This document shows positions 18,677-28,714 of a DNA stretch of 56,394 nucleotides, piece by piece. This DNA is from Mycoplasmatota bacterium (GTDB lineage: Bacteria > Bacillota_I > Bacilli_A > Izemoplasmatales > Hujiaoplasmataceae). The position numbers and the translations under genes are program-made. The notes below the pieces were generated by a model. The model was not told the DNA's origin, did no database searches, and worked only from the letters and a program-made list of their open reading frames with translations. Positions within the stretch are counted from its first letter, which is position 1, and every line of letters begins with the position of its first letter. The stretch covers positions 1 to 56,394 of the forward strand of contig JAEIOE010000008.1 of NCBI GenBank assembly GCA_016342455.1, in the 5' to 3' direction.

Positions 18677-20191
18677 TTATATCGTGAAACTATATTTATT
18701 AAATATGCTTGAAACTCTATTATATTCTCCAACAATTTCATACAAAAGTTCGCGTAAACTATTGTATGTAGATATACTATAAGGAAATCTTTTCAAGTGT
18801 ACTTCAACCATTGAAAAAATAATGCTATCAGCTACTTGATGATATTCCCAAATATTCATCACTTGCTGAGAATAATGTCCCCAATAACCATAAATATTTG
18901 GGTGGACAAAATTACATGATTCATTATACAAAGACATTGAGAAAATTTTGTATTTTTCTCCAAATCCTGTCTTTGTTAAGCTTTCAGAAACGAACTTTTC
19001 AAATTTATTTTGTGTTTTAATCCCCAAAAAGAAATATATGGAAAAATCAACAAAATATCTGAATTTAATTTTATATTCATTATGAAATCCAAAAGCGATA
19101 TCTGATTCCATATCTGTCAACAAATCAATATATGTATCTATATGTTTTTTACTATCATTATTTCCAAATTGAGTAATTATATATTTAATATAAAGCAATA
19201 TCATAGAATAATGATTAAATGTAGGCGAATACCCCCCCGCATAAGCTATACATTCAAATTCAAATCTAGTTTCCCCTTTAAAAAGATCTTTTAACTCATC
19301 TTTCCTATTTATTTTTTTTATTTCATATTCATACCAATTCTCTTTGCCTAATTGTTTCGCAATACCAGTATATTTTTTTTTAAAATGTGTTTCAAAAATA
19401 GCTTTTGAATATTCAGTTCTAAGTTGTTTCATCGTTTTTTTTTCGACTTTTATTTCGACTCTTGAATCGATCTCTTTAAAAATTTTAAGTGCAAAAGTTA
19501 TAAATATATTTAAATCTATTAGATTAATATCAAATGTAAAATCATGGAGATGTACAACCTTATTCAAGTTCAAATCAAAATACATTTTTGAAATATAATC
19601 ATCATCTATATTTTTTATCAAGATAGACATACTGGAGTATGAGTTATTCTTTAACATTCCATATGTCCACCCCATTCTTTTTGAAAAGAGTTTCTTAACC
19701 AAAGCTTTATCGTTAATGCTATATATTTTACTAAGTCTTTCTATTGCATTTTCTATAGAAGTTATAAATTCACGGTTCAAAGTTTTCTCTTGAGCCTGTT
19801 CAAAATATAGCTTACTAAACTGCTCCTCAAAAAAGAAATGCGAAAGAAAGTATCCCTCTATATATCTGTCTGAATTTAAATTCATAAATATATTTTTGTA
19901 AACAATAATACTTTCAATTATATTTCTTATCATCAACGGCGTTGATAATGACACTAATCCTAACAGGTGATTTTTTATAATCGAATTCAGAGATGATGAA
20001 ATATTATACAAAAAAGAATATAAAACAATATCTCTCATTGACTTCAGTAAATTTACTTTTTTCCTTGTTTCATCAAAGTATTGCATTGTTTTTTCATAAG
20101 CCTCTTCAAAAGAGATATTATTATCTTTTTTTCTATTTGAATAATACATATCCCTAAACGTATATGCTGAAGCCAAGCTAATATTCTTCAT
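18677..20191 (-). CDS. Unknown helical protein in defence block
   Basis: About 504 aa from the ATG at 20191 (GGAGAG 6 nt upstream; the ATG at 20212 lacks one). No catalytic motif recognised. It is rich in aromatic and helical segments. Near the C-terminus YNESCNFVHPNIYGYWGH resembles the xFVHPN signature of DUF5677-like, HEPN-related proteins, a group often found in accessory defence loci; this similarity is weak and by eye. It is flanked by an XRE pair and an SRA-HNH endonuclease, suggesting a defence or regulatory role. Confidence 0.6.
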   Translation of the reverse strand: MKNISLASAYTFRDMYYSNRKKDNNISFEEAYEKTMQYFDETRKKVNLLKSMRDIVLYSFLYNISSSLNSIIKNHLLGLVSLSTPLMIRNIIESIIVYKNIFMNLNSDRYIEGYFLSHFFFEEQFSKLYFEQAQEKTLNREFITSIENAIERLSKIYSINDKALVKKLFSKRMGWTYGMLKNNSYSSMSILIKNIDDDYISKMYFDLNLNKVVHLHDFTFDINLIDLNIFITFALKIFKEIDSRVEIKVEKKTMKQLRTEYSKAIFETHFKKKYTGIAKQLGKENWYEYEIKKINRKDELKDLFKGETRFEFECIAYAGGYSPTFNHYSMILLYIKYIITQFGNNDSKKHIDTYIDLLTDMESDIAFGFHNEYKIKFRYFVDFSIYFFLGIKTQNKFEKFVSESLTKTGFGEKYKIFSMSLYNESCNFVHPNIYGYWGHYSQQVMNIWEYHQVADSIIFSMVEVHLKRFPYSISTYNSLRELLYEIVGEYNRVSSIFNKYSFTI

Positions 20192-20302
20192 GCTACTCTC
20201 CAATCCAAACATCTATTTAAAGATTTTATCAATATATAATATTATGCAAAAACTTGCATACATTACGAAGTGTGTTTTATAAAATATATATTATATATCC
20301 GT

Positions 20303-21475
20303 CTAATGCAGATTTTTAGGTTCTTCTACATCAAATAGTATTCTAGCTTCATCTAGAAGCTTTTGTTCGTTATGTAAATTTCTCATAATAACTTTAACAA
20401 GTAATTTTTCATCCATATCATCAAATCCATAATGCACCTTTCTATGACAATTTGGGCATAAAGCTACTGTGTTAATTAGACTATCTGGTCCATTATTTGA
20501 AAGCGTTATAACATGATGCACTTCTAAATATGGCTCACCATCGTGTTTAATAAAAGGCGCCAATTTTCCACACAACTCACATCTTCCATTCGCTCTTCTT
20601 TTAACCGACTCTGAAACATATTGGTTTCTATAAATGTATGTTGTTTTAACTTCTTTTCTAATTGTTTCCCCAGCTTCCTTAGCTTTCTCAAACAATTTTT
20701 TGCTAGGCAGCTTAGAGATACTCTTTGTCTTCTCTTCTTCTTGTTTTCTTACTAAATTTAAATCTTCTAATTCTGATACTGATTCTTCAATACTTTTTAA
20801 CGGAAAAACAATAACTTTTCTTAATACATTTTTTTCATCTGGTTGCTCACCGTGTTGTATTTCCCCATCAACAACAACTTCACCTCTATATATATATTCT
20901 TTATCTATATATAGTTCAAACAAATGTATACTTCTACCATCCGCTTTAGCATTTTTTAAGGATAAATTTTTTCCTTTCATTTGCTGATCTCCAAGCATTC
21001 CCTGGCCAGTATATAGTAAAGTATTTCCCTTTCTCTTGTCCTCATATAGACTTTTTGAATGGTTGGCAATTACCACAATAGTATTTGTTTTATTAGAAGG
21101 TCTAATGCCACCCATATAAGTACACCTAAACCCAAATCTTATTTCAGCATTAGTATATGTACCACCAACAATAAAATCGGATACTCTTGTATAATCAGAT
21201 ATTTCATCTGGGAATGTTTTAAATAGGTAATCAGAAATTTCTTCATTTGTTAGAAGATTATACTTATTAAATATAATAAAATCATCGGCATATTTATGTT
21301 TACCACTTTTAAATTCTAAAAAATGTCTATAAAGATCCCCCGTTTTTTTTGCATGTACAATATAATCATATTCCCTTTTAATACTTCCATACAAATGTTT
21401 TAGAGGTTCTTCTACTTTTGAAAGTTCAAGAGCTCTTTTTGTATTTGCTATAACAAATTCAACACCTTTTTGCAT
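20303..21475 (-). CDS. SRA-HNH modification-dependent endonuclease (ScoMcrA-like)
   Basis: 390 aa. The middle (about residues 95-225) resembles the ScoMcrA-type SRA domain that flips modified bases: FIVGGTYTNAEIRFGF, LLYTGQGMLGDQQ, then IHLFELYIDKEYIYRGEVVV. The C-terminus (about 290-370) is an HNH nuclease with RCELCGKLAP, LEVHHVITLSNNGPD and NTVALCPNCHRKVH, giving the CxxC/CxxC zinc pair and HH..N..H active site. Such proteins are type IV restriction enzymes that cut DNA carrying methylated, phosphorothioate or hydroxymethylated bases. The N-terminal 90 residues are of unknown function. Which modification it reads cannot be told. Confidence 0.85.
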   Translation of the reverse strand: MQKGVEFVIANTKRALELSKVEEPLKHLYGSIKREYDYIVHAKKTGDLYRHFLEFKSGKHKYADDFIIFNKYNLLTNEEISDYLFKTFPDEISDYTRVSDFIVGGTYTNAEIRFGFRCTYMGGIRPSNKTNTIVVIANHSKSLYEDKRKGNTLLYTGQGMLGDQQMKGKNLSLKNAKADGRSIHLFELYIDKEYIYRGEVVVDGEIQHGEQPDEKNVLRKVIVFPLKSIEESVSELEDLNLVRKQEEEKTKSISKLPSKKLFEKAKEAGETIRKEVKTTYIYRNQYVSESVKRRANGRCELCGKLAPFIKHDGEPYLEVHHVITLSNNGPDSLINTVALCPNCHRKVHYGFDDMDEKLLVKVIMRNLHNEQKLLDEARILFDVEEPKNLH

Positions 21476-21575
21476 TTCTTACCTCCTAAAAAATATTACA
21501 TATACACATTATATATATTCTAATTTATTATCTTTAAATCTTTAAATCTTTTAATTTTTATATATTTATCTCTTT

Positions 21576-24500
21576 TTACTTCTGCAAAGCTTCTGGAATT
21601 ATTTGTTCAATAATATCTCTAATGAATCTATATCTTTTTACATCTCGATTATTAACAAAAAGCAGATCAATTCCTTGTTCTTTACAAATGTGTTTTTTCC
21701 AAGAATCTCTTTTAATAACTTCTGGGTCATAATAGTGTTCTGGACCACAGACTTCTATTGCCAATAGTATTTCATGTTTATTATCGAGCAAAACAAAATC
21801 AAATGATTGCTCACTAATTTTCTTGTAGTATAGATGTGTTTTATCAATTTTTAGCACTTGTTTAATATCAGTTTGACCACTATATTTTAAGTTTTTAGTA
21901 TTTATATTCAATATCTTATTTAGAGTTTCCACGAATGGTTTCTCAAAAGCTGAATACATTGTTTTTCTAGTTATATCAGAATATACTTTTGAATGTTTAA
22001 AATCAGTGTATGAGTCTTTATTAAATTTACTTGTATAACTAATTAAATCTAAAATATCCGATGGTTCATTACCCGATAATTTTGCAATTGCTTTTTCATC
22101 TCCAACTACAATCAGTCTTTCTTTTGGTCTAGTTGTAGCAACATTAATTAATTGTTTATTGTTCTTTAACCAATTATAACTACCTTCATATGAATCTCTA
22201 CCAATAGCAAGAGATAGCATTATTATATCTTCTTCTTGGCCTTGAAATTTATGAACAGTTCCGACTTTTATATTCTTTTTATCAGGAAAATACTTCTTAA
22301 TTTCTGACTTAAGTAATGATTGCTGATTCCTATAAGGAGTAATAATACCTATAGATTGATCTGGAGGCAGTTTCATTAGTTCTTCAATTATAATAGATAC
22401 TTCTTCTGCAGAAGTGTTTTTTCTATGTCTATGAAAAGTGCTATTTGTATTAATAAATTTGCAGTCATCTTCTGAAACTGACATATTTTGAATAATTAGT
22501 TTTCCATTGTAATACTTCTTATTTGCGAAATCAACTATACTACTTTTACATCTGTAGTGTTTATTTAAGAGAATAATATCATTCACGAAGTCTACTTGAT
22601 TCATGGTATTTAAAATTGATGTTTGTTTATAATCATAAATATCAGGTATATTATGAAAATCCTTCAAGCTATTATTCAGTCTTTCTGATACTGTAACAAC
22701 AGGTAATAGCTGATTTGGATCCCCTATAAACGCAGCTCTTTTAGCTCTTGCCATTGCTAAAATGCTGAACGCATTTTCACACTGACCAGCTTCATCCATT
22801 ATAAGTAAATCAAACTCCGGAATAGAATTTCCAATTCTTCTTGTTGATATATTTGTTGAAAATATCATTGGGAATACTGACAAGACTTTTTTTAATCCAA
22901 ATTGATCCTTTAAGATAGTATAAAAGGTTCTACATTTTTCTTTCTCATCCTCAATAAACAATATATTTCTTAAGGATTTAAATTCGTCAGTATCTAATTT
23001 TTGTAAATACTCAATTGATTTAATCAGCAAACCTTTTTTAACAACTTTAAAATCAATTTTATTAGATTCTAATGTATTATCAATATCACGCTTACTAATT
23101 TTTGTTAATAGTCCTTTTTGTACAGATCTATGTTTGTTAATGATTTTTAATTTTTTCTTAAAATTATGATCTTTAGAAAATACATTAATAATTTCATCAT
23201 AAGTATTAATCCTAGATAAAATATCTTCTATTTTTTCATTATCTTCAAAAACAGCACTTATATTTGATAATTTCCTTATTTCTTGTTCTATTTCTTCTTT
23301 AAACTCAGTTTTAAGTTTTTTAATATCGATACTGTCTATAATTTCTAAATAGTGTTCATAAGCTCGTTTTGCATATTTTAAACCCATAATTGTGTTTTCT
23401 TGAGAACTAAGCCTTATGAATGGTAGAGGAATTGAAAGACTATTATATTGTAATTTCCAGAGCTTCTTATAAATGTTATCCACTGCTGCATTTGTATAAG
23501 ATGTAATTAATGTTGTGTCATTATTTAAGAATGAAGAAATTATAATATTCCTTATAGTTTCTGTCTTTCCTGTTCCTGGTGGCCCTTGGACGTACGTTAA
23601 TTCATTCGTCATTGCAGAGTGAACAGCTTGAAGTTGTTTTGAATTTACTTTATTGTTAATGAAATAAATATTTCTATTTGAAGCTAATAGTGGCTTTTGA
23701 TATTTTCCAAAAAAACCTTTTATAACAGGGCTTAATTCGTTTTGTTTATATATGCCCCCTTTAATCATTTGATATTCACTGCGGGTCGAAAATGATATAT
23801 CTAATTTAAGTTTAAACAACAATGGTTCTTCATTTCTTAATTGATTTCCTCTTAGAACATCTTCTAAGTCTTTGCTTAGTCTGTCAATATCATCAAAATA
23901 TTCACCAACATCATTTGTTTTAATATACAATAAGTCAGCGATATTTTTAGTATGGAAAATTAGTTCTTCATCATCAAGTATAATTTTCTCTTGAAACACA
24001 TCTAAATAAACCGGAATATATATAAGCGGTATTATTTCATTTTCTAGATTTGATACACATAAATAATTAAAAGCTAGTTTATACTTATTCCTATGTTTAT
24101 CTTCATCTATATTTAACATCATTAAAATGTCATTAACTTCTTCTTTTGATAAGTCATGATAACGATTTTCCTTTAGTCTTCTATATTCAGTAGTATCATA
24201 TCCATACGTTGAAGCATACTCTAGATCAGACGAACCTTCTACGCAGTCACTGTAATAATCTAGAATGCTTTTTTCAGATAGTTCATTTCTAAAGTAATTA
24301 TTAATTTCTGGAACTTTAATTAAGGATTTCAAATTATTCTTAAAAAACTGCTTAGTTCCTTCTATACATTTAGCGCTCTTAATACGATCAATTCGGATTT
24401 CAATTTGCATTGTTTTTTTGAATTGGTAATTAAAAGCAAAACCTTTAATTTTAGTTTCATCTTCAGCAAATTTTAAACTATTTATACCTATAAAGTAGAA

Positions 24501-24599
24501 TGTATTTTCACCTTTTGCATTCATATAGTCTAATCTTAATAATTCGCCAGTTTCAATCGCTCTTCTAATCTCTGTTTTTATACGATAATCTACACTCAT
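21576..24599 (-). CDS. SF1 (Upf1-like) helicase with C-terminal PD-(D/E)XK nuclease
   Basis: 1007 aa. The N-terminus (LLRLDYMNAKGENTFYFIG) resembles a WYL-like beta-barrel. AAA_11/AAA_12 helicase domains follow: Walker A VQGPPGTGKTETI near residue 340, Walker B LLIMDEAGQCE near 610, then HKFQGQEEDIIMLSL and VATTRPKERLIVVGD. The last 130 residues (SFDFVLLDNKHEILLAIEVCG, then HICKEQGIDLLFV) match a DUF2726/Vsr-like nuclease, so one chain carries sensor, motor and nuclease. RBS AGGAGGGG. It lies between an SRA-HNH enzyme and two more helicase-nucleases, so antiphage function is likely though not a system I can name. Confidence 0.82.
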   Translation of the reverse strand: MSVDYRIKTEIRRAIETGELLRLDYMNAKGENTFYFIGINSLKFAEDETKIKGFAFNYQFKKTMQIEIRIDRIKSAKCIEGTKQFFKNNLKSLIKVPEINNYFRNELSEKSILDYYSDCVEGSSDLEYASTYGYDTTEYRRLKENRYHDLSKEEVNDILMMLNIDEDKHRNKYKLAFNYLCVSNLENEIIPLIYIPVYLDVFQEKIILDDEELIFHTKNIADLLYIKTNDVGEYFDDIDRLSKDLEDVLRGNQLRNEEPLLFKLKLDISFSTRSEYQMIKGGIYKQNELSPVIKGFFGKYQKPLLASNRNIYFINNKVNSKQLQAVHSAMTNELTYVQGPPGTGKTETIRNIIISSFLNNDTTLITSYTNAAVDNIYKKLWKLQYNSLSIPLPFIRLSSQENTIMGLKYAKRAYEHYLEIIDSIDIKKLKTEFKEEIEQEIRKLSNISAVFEDNEKIEDILSRINTYDEIINVFSKDHNFKKKLKIINKHRSVQKGLLTKISKRDIDNTLESNKIDFKVVKKGLLIKSIEYLQKLDTDEFKSLRNILFIEDEKEKCRTFYTILKDQFGLKKVLSVFPMIFSTNISTRRIGNSIPEFDLLIMDEAGQCENAFSILAMARAKRAAFIGDPNQLLPVVTVSERLNNSLKDFHNIPDIYDYKQTSILNTMNQVDFVNDIILLNKHYRCKSSIVDFANKKYYNGKLIIQNMSVSEDDCKFINTNSTFHRHRKNTSAEEVSIIIEELMKLPPDQSIGIITPYRNQQSLLKSEIKKYFPDKKNIKVGTVHKFQGQEEDIIMLSLAIGRDSYEGSYNWLKNNKQLINVATTRPKERLIVVGDEKAIAKLSGNEPSDILDLISYTSKFNKDSYTDFKHSKVYSDITRKTMYSAFEKPFVETLNKILNINTKNLKYSGQTDIKQVLKIDKTHLYYKKISEQSFDFVLLDNKHEILLAIEVCGPEHYYDPEVIKRDSWKKHICKEQGIDLLFVNNRDVKRYRFIRDIIEQIIPEALQK

Positions 24600-24713
24600 A
24601 AACCCCTCCTAAAAGAACAATTCAAACTAAAATCGTTAAATTTTACATCTATTTTTGTCGCTTACAGTATATCACCAATAATGAATATAGAAAAGCGGAC
24701 TTGAAATATTTTT

Positions 24714-24752
24714 CATAAAAAAACAACAAGATTGTTGAATAATCTTGTTGTT
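24714..24752 (-). terminator. Terminator after the MazG-like gene
   Basis: 12-bp perfect stem AACAACAAGATT/AATCTTGTTGTT followed by T7 on the minus strand. Confidence 0.9.
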
Positions 24753-24819
24753 TTATCAATACTATTAGTTTTTATATCTACGAATAAATCTATATATTAC
24801 TATCATTTGTAATTTGTAA

Positions 24820-25146
24820 TTACAATTTATTATACTTTTTACTTGTTCCAAAGGCCTTATCAATTGGATATTTTTCTTTATTCTTTTTGATTTTATCATT
24901 TGTTACATCAATCAAATCAATTTCCAAACTATTACATAAAAGCAAAAGGTAACTGAATATATCTGCAACCTCTTCTTTTATGTTTTTTATGTCAGTATTC
25001 TTATTGCCCCATTGATAATTTTCTAATAGTTCACTCGCTTCAATACTAATACTCTTGGCCAAATTCTCAGGAGTATGAAATTGATTCCAATTTCTATCAT
25101 CTCTAAACTTTAGTAATTTTTCTAATATTTGCTTAATCTCTTCCAT
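24820..25146 (-). CDS. MazG-like nucleotide pyrophosphohydrolase
   Basis: 108 aa from the ATG at 25146 (AGAGGTG upstream; the track's earlier start is a GTG inside that RBS). The MazG-like helical core is clear: QFHTPENLAKSISIEASELLE supplies the first E..E cluster and IKEEVADIFSYLLLLC the EExxD metal site. It should hydrolyse (d)NTPs to monophosphates. The preceding helicase stop overlaps its RBS, so the two are translationally coupled and probably function together. MazG-like enzymes in defence loci can alter nucleotide pools on infection; that role is inference. Confidence 0.85.
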   Translation of the reverse strand: MEEIKQILEKLLKFRDDRNWNQFHTPENLAKSISIEASELLENYQWGNKNTDIKNIKEEVADIFSYLLLLCNSLEIDLIDVTNDKIKKNKEKYPIDKAFGTSKKYNKL

Positions 25147-25148
25147 AT

Positions 25149-26993
25149 TCACCTCTCTAAATCTTGTTTTAATCGTTCTTTAAGGTATTTAGATAATTCT
25201 TTATCCATACAATAAATATAACAACCTCTTTGTCCTCTGCTCATTAACACTCTATAGGTGTTTCTAATTAATTCATCAATAATCTTACTGTCCGCAGGAT
25301 CAACTTTCCTTTTATGTGGTGGTTTAAACTCATTCGCTCCGTCAGGATGTTTTGTATAGTCAGTGAGCACTTTACAGTTTCTATACAGTAGATCATTTCC
25401 TATTATTAACCCCACGTATTCGAATTCCATTCCTTGTGTTGTATGAATACAACCAACCTCATTTATTGCTCTTGCATCAGTAGCGAATGCTTTTGTTCGA
25501 TTCCATTGAGCATGAAAATCACCAATATTAATATCAATAGCAAATTTATCTGTTCTGCTTAACCAAGGAAATACATCTCCTGAAATCATTCTTGATTTAT
25601 TGTTATTATTTTTTTCAACAATAGCATTTTTTAAATCCATAATATCATCAAAGATTTTGATATCATAGTTTATCGATTGATTTGATTTTTCATATTCCTC
25701 ATTATATACTACTGAATCTACCCAACTTAGATATTCGTCAGAGCCATTACATCTAAATTGATTCTTAAGTTTTAAAGTAGGACTATGATGTATTATACCA
25801 TTATAATAACTAGCCCATTTCTTTATTTCTTCTATTGTCCCAAAATCTTTTATATCTATTGATTGTTTTGAATCAATAAAGAAAATGCTTATTTTAGCTG
25901 CATTTATAATTTCCTTAATTTGATTTTCGCCTTTATAGAACCAGGAAATTTTAGTTCTTTCAGTTAACCTATGTGCTTCATCTACTATAAGACAATTAAA
26001 TTCGTTGTTGACTGAATCTATAAAATTACCAGAGCCTCTGAATAATGTTCTCAAAAACGAATACTTGGGTACACTTCTGGTTAATTTCTTTAAATAGTTT
26101 TCTTTTACATAAGAACTTTTAGCCACATAAAAAGTTGTGTATGCTTTCTTTATTATCAATTTCCCTAATAAATCAATAGCAATTACACTTTTTCCAGTTC
26201 CTGCTCCGCCTTCAACAATAACTACATGTTTCCTATTATCTAATTGATTTCTTGTTGCTATTGTATACAATGTTTCAGAAACTACCTTTTGTTCATCTAG
26301 TAGTATAAACTCTTTATTGTTATTAAGCATATTTCCCATTACATCTACTAAGAGTTTAGTTGGTTTAATTTTTCCGTTTTCTATTTCATATAATAAATCT
26401 TTTTTACTTGACGCTTTTATATACTTTTCTATAAAGTTTCTTAATTTACCATAGTCCTTAGATATAAATACAGGGGCTAGATCAATTGAATCTTTATAAA
26501 TGTTATCTGTTAGTTCATCTAAATATTCTTCTTTATAATTATGTAAAAAAGCAAGAGATTGAAGATTAATCTTTTCTTTCTCAATAGCTTCATTAAAATG
26601 TTCTATAGTAGCAGCATATGAATATGCTTGCCAAGATGGATGTGTATATTCTCGAGTTCCCAATAAGACTACATTAGGTATATCTGTTTTAGTTACTTTA
26701 TCCCATTGTTTAAGTTCAACAATAACCATATTATCTCTATTTCCATCTGACCCTGAAATAATAAAATCTATTCTACGTGTTGTTATAGGAATTTTGTATT
26801 CAATACCAATGCGTACATTTTTAGGTATATTCGTTCCATTAAGTACTTTATACATTTCACCTAATGAATTCTTAAAAGCTCTTTTTTGAGATTCTCCAAC
26901 ATTTTGGCCTAGTTTGTTTAATATTTTCTCTACTATTATGTTATTTTCGATATGATTATTAAATACATTCAGTTCTTCATTGTAGGCAATCAT
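25149..26993 (-). CDS. DUF2075 helicase with N-terminal PD-(D/E)XK nuclease
   Basis: 614 aa. Residues 70-110 (RRIDFIISGSDGNRDNMVIVELKQW) show the PD-(D/E)XK pattern: Asp, then E-x-K in VELKQW. The Schlafen/DUF2075 P-loop region follows with VVIVEGGAGTGKSVIAIDLL near residue 265, FNCLIVDEAHRL near 340, KNQFRCNGSDEYLSW, and the Q-rich GCIHTTQGMEFEYVGLIIG. A nuclease-helicase fusion of this sort occurs in antiphage islands, often beside a MazG-like gene as here. RBS GGGAGG precedes the ATG. Confidence 0.83.
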   Translation of the reverse strand: MIAYNEELNVFNNHIENNIIVEKILNKLGQNVGESQKRAFKNSLGEMYKVLNGTNIPKNVRIGIEYKIPITTRRIDFIISGSDGNRDNMVIVELKQWDKVTKTDIPNVVLLGTREYTHPSWQAYSYAATIEHFNEAIEKEKINLQSLAFLHNYKEEYLDELTDNIYKDSIDLAPVFISKDYGKLRNFIEKYIKASSKKDLLYEIENGKIKPTKLLVDVMGNMLNNNKEFILLDEQKVVSETLYTIATRNQLDNRKHVVIVEGGAGTGKSVIAIDLLGKLIIKKAYTTFYVAKSSYVKENYLKKLTRSVPKYSFLRTLFRGSGNFIDSVNNEFNCLIVDEAHRLTERTKISWFYKGENQIKEIINAAKISIFFIDSKQSIDIKDFGTIEEIKKWASYYNGIIHHSPTLKLKNQFRCNGSDEYLSWVDSVVYNEEYEKSNQSINYDIKIFDDIMDLKNAIVEKNNNNKSRMISGDVFPWLSRTDKFAIDINIGDFHAQWNRTKAFATDARAINEVGCIHTTQGMEFEYVGLIIGNDLLYRNCKVLTDYTKHPDGANEFKPPHKRKVDPADSKIIDELIRNTYRVLMSRGQRGCYIYCMDKELSKYLKERLKQDLER

Positions 26994-27030
26994 TTTAATA
27001 CCTCCCTAAAGTAATTACATTCTTAAACTT

Positions 27031-28521
27031 CTATTTATAATTTAAAATAACGTTTACAATTGTTTTAAATAATGGCTTGTTAGCTATAACTACAATACAT
27101 AATTTCTCTCTTACCCTAGTAAGGTTTTGAAATAGCAATTTAGTTAACATATGATCTGGATTCGGTCCCGTTCTATACAATAATAGATTATCATCATAAT
27201 AAAAATATTGATTAATAAAAGTAACCACTTTATCAAATTCTTGCCCTATTGCTTCATGTGAAGTCAATCCAAAATCTAGATAATCAAGTTGAGAAAAATT
27301 TGTGACTGATGGTGTAAGACTTATATACTGATATTCTTTATTCATATATTCCTGTATAAGTTGCTTTCCTTTTGAAACATCTTTAGCAAATAAAATCTGT
27401 ATACTACTATAATCATATGAATTACCTGATTTTGATAAATCATATAGAGAAACAATAAAGCCGGCAATTTCTTTATTAGTTCTTATTTTTCCGTTTAATG
27501 CGTATACATCTTCACCAGATAGTTCTTTAATTAGTATACTATTATGATAATCTATTTCGCTTTTACCCAACCTTTGTTCATCATCAAGACAGAAAATTAA
27601 TTGACTCTTCAATTCTTTTGTTTTGATAACCAATTGGTTTAGTTGAAACCTATAATACCTATGTGCCTCATCAAGCAATATAAAATCATAATAATCAAAA
27701 CCTGCAAATGATCTTGCACCTTTTGCTGAAATAATCTTAAGATTTTCTACCTTATCGTTTATCAACTTGTGACCATTACATAATTGCGCACAATGAATCA
27801 ACAAAACTTTAAAACCTCTATCAGTTAAATCTATAGCTATATCATATAACAAAAGAGTTTTTCCGGTTCCGGCTTTAGCATCAATTGCCATATATTTAAC
27901 CAATTTACTAATTGAGTTCATAATAGATTTTTTGACTAACATTTGGCCATCAGTTAAAAAGTATTCTCTGTTCAAAAATATCTCTGTCGAATTCAAAGGA
28001 GAAACCAAAAATTTAGAAACTTGAAAAACACTATCAAGATCTTGGATATATTTACTTTGATCAACAAGTAGAATAGCTAAAAGTGTGTCTTTATTAACTT
28101 CTATCATTTTTTCGTCTACATATTCATATAAAATTTTTTCATCAGAAACAAATAAAAATATCCTTTTTGGTAAATTTATGTTTGACAAATAATATTTGTT
28201 TTGTTTAAGTTGTTCTTCTGCTTTTTCAGTCATAGTTGTTTTTAGTTCTATATTTATTGCGAGCTTTTCCGAAATTCTTAATACATCAAATTCCTTACTT
28301 ATTTGCGGTATTGTGTAATTAATATGAAATCCTTCAAAAATACTATAATCACTGATATTTACATCAAGAAAATTACAAAGCTGAACAAATGAATCAACTT
28401 CCATTTTTTTAAAGCTTGAAGAATATTGAGAAGAATGACTTAAATACTTGTTAATCAAATCTAAATCACCTTTATATTCATCACACACAGTAAAAATGTT
28501 AATTAAATTTAGACTTTTCAT
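27031..28521 (-). CDS. Second nuclease-helicase (NERD/DUF2075-like)
   Basis: About 496 aa from the ATG at 28521 (AGAGGTGAAT upstream; the frame also runs 12 codons further up without an RBS). An N-terminal restriction-endonuclease-like segment carries EFDVLRISE and AINIELKTT (D...E-x-K). A P-loop follows (MAIDAKAGTGKTLLL near residue 220), Walker B YDFILLDEAHRYY, and SHEAIGQEFDKVVTFI as the late helicase motif. It resembles the DUF2075 neighbour in layout but is shorter and diverged, so it may be a paralogue or a partner. First gene of the minus-strand set that reads toward the MazG-like gene. Confidence 0.75.
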   Translation of the reverse strand: MKSLNLINIFTVCDEYKGDLDLINKYLSHSSQYSSSFKKMEVDSFVQLCNFLDVNISDYSIFEGFHINYTIPQISKEFDVLRISEKLAINIELKTTMTEKAEEQLKQNKYYLSNINLPKRIFLFVSDEKILYEYVDEKMIEVNKDTLLAILLVDQSKYIQDLDSVFQVSKFLVSPLNSTEIFLNREYFLTDGQMLVKKSIMNSISKLVKYMAIDAKAGTGKTLLLYDIAIDLTDRGFKVLLIHCAQLCNGHKLINDKVENLKIISAKGARSFAGFDYYDFILLDEAHRYYRFQLNQLVIKTKELKSQLIFCLDDEQRLGKSEIDYHNSILIKELSGEDVYALNGKIRTNKEIAGFIVSLYDLSKSGNSYDYSSIQILFAKDVSKGKQLIQEYMNKEYQYISLTPSVTNFSQLDYLDFGLTSHEAIGQEFDKVVTFINQYFYYDDNLLLYRTGPNPDHMLTKLLFQNLTRVREKLCIVVIANKPLFKTIVNVILNYK

Positions 28522-28642
28522 ATTCACCTCTTTACAAATTTTCTCAACTATAATCATTATACTACTTAAAATCTATAAAATAAACACAACTTTATCAAGT
28601 ATTGCTTATCAAAGTGTTCTTTATGTTTTAATGATATAAAAA

Positions 28643-28662
28643 CAAAGCCATTTTTGGCTTTG
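28643..28662 (-). terminator. Hairpin resembling the rlmH terminator
   Basis: CAAAGCCA-TTTT-TGGCTTTG, followed by T5 on the minus strand. The rlmH terminator at 43927-43948 uses CAAAGCCT/AGGCTTTG, and in both places an rlmH-end-like sequence begins 31-34 nt beyond the hairpin. Confidence 0.75.
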
Positions 28663-28689
28663 CTATAGTATTCATATGTTTTACAATTT

Positions 28690-28707
28690 TTTATGATACA
28701 GCTCATT
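28690..28707. repeat. att-like copy 1 of the rlmH 3' end
   Basis: TTTATGATACAGCTCATT differs from rlmH 43979-43996 (TTTGTGATACGGCTCGTT) at three positions, all G/A transitions. Read as protein on the minus strand it gives NELYHKK, close to RlmH's terminal NEPYHK. It lies between two terminators where the two accessory blocks meet. Confidence 0.65.
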
Positions 28708-28714
28708 GTAACTT

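Noticed and set aside
19344-19598. Plus-strand ORF opposite the unknown protein
   Set aside because: Antisense to a longer ORF with an RBS, no RBS of its own, low-complexity composition; typical shadow ORF.
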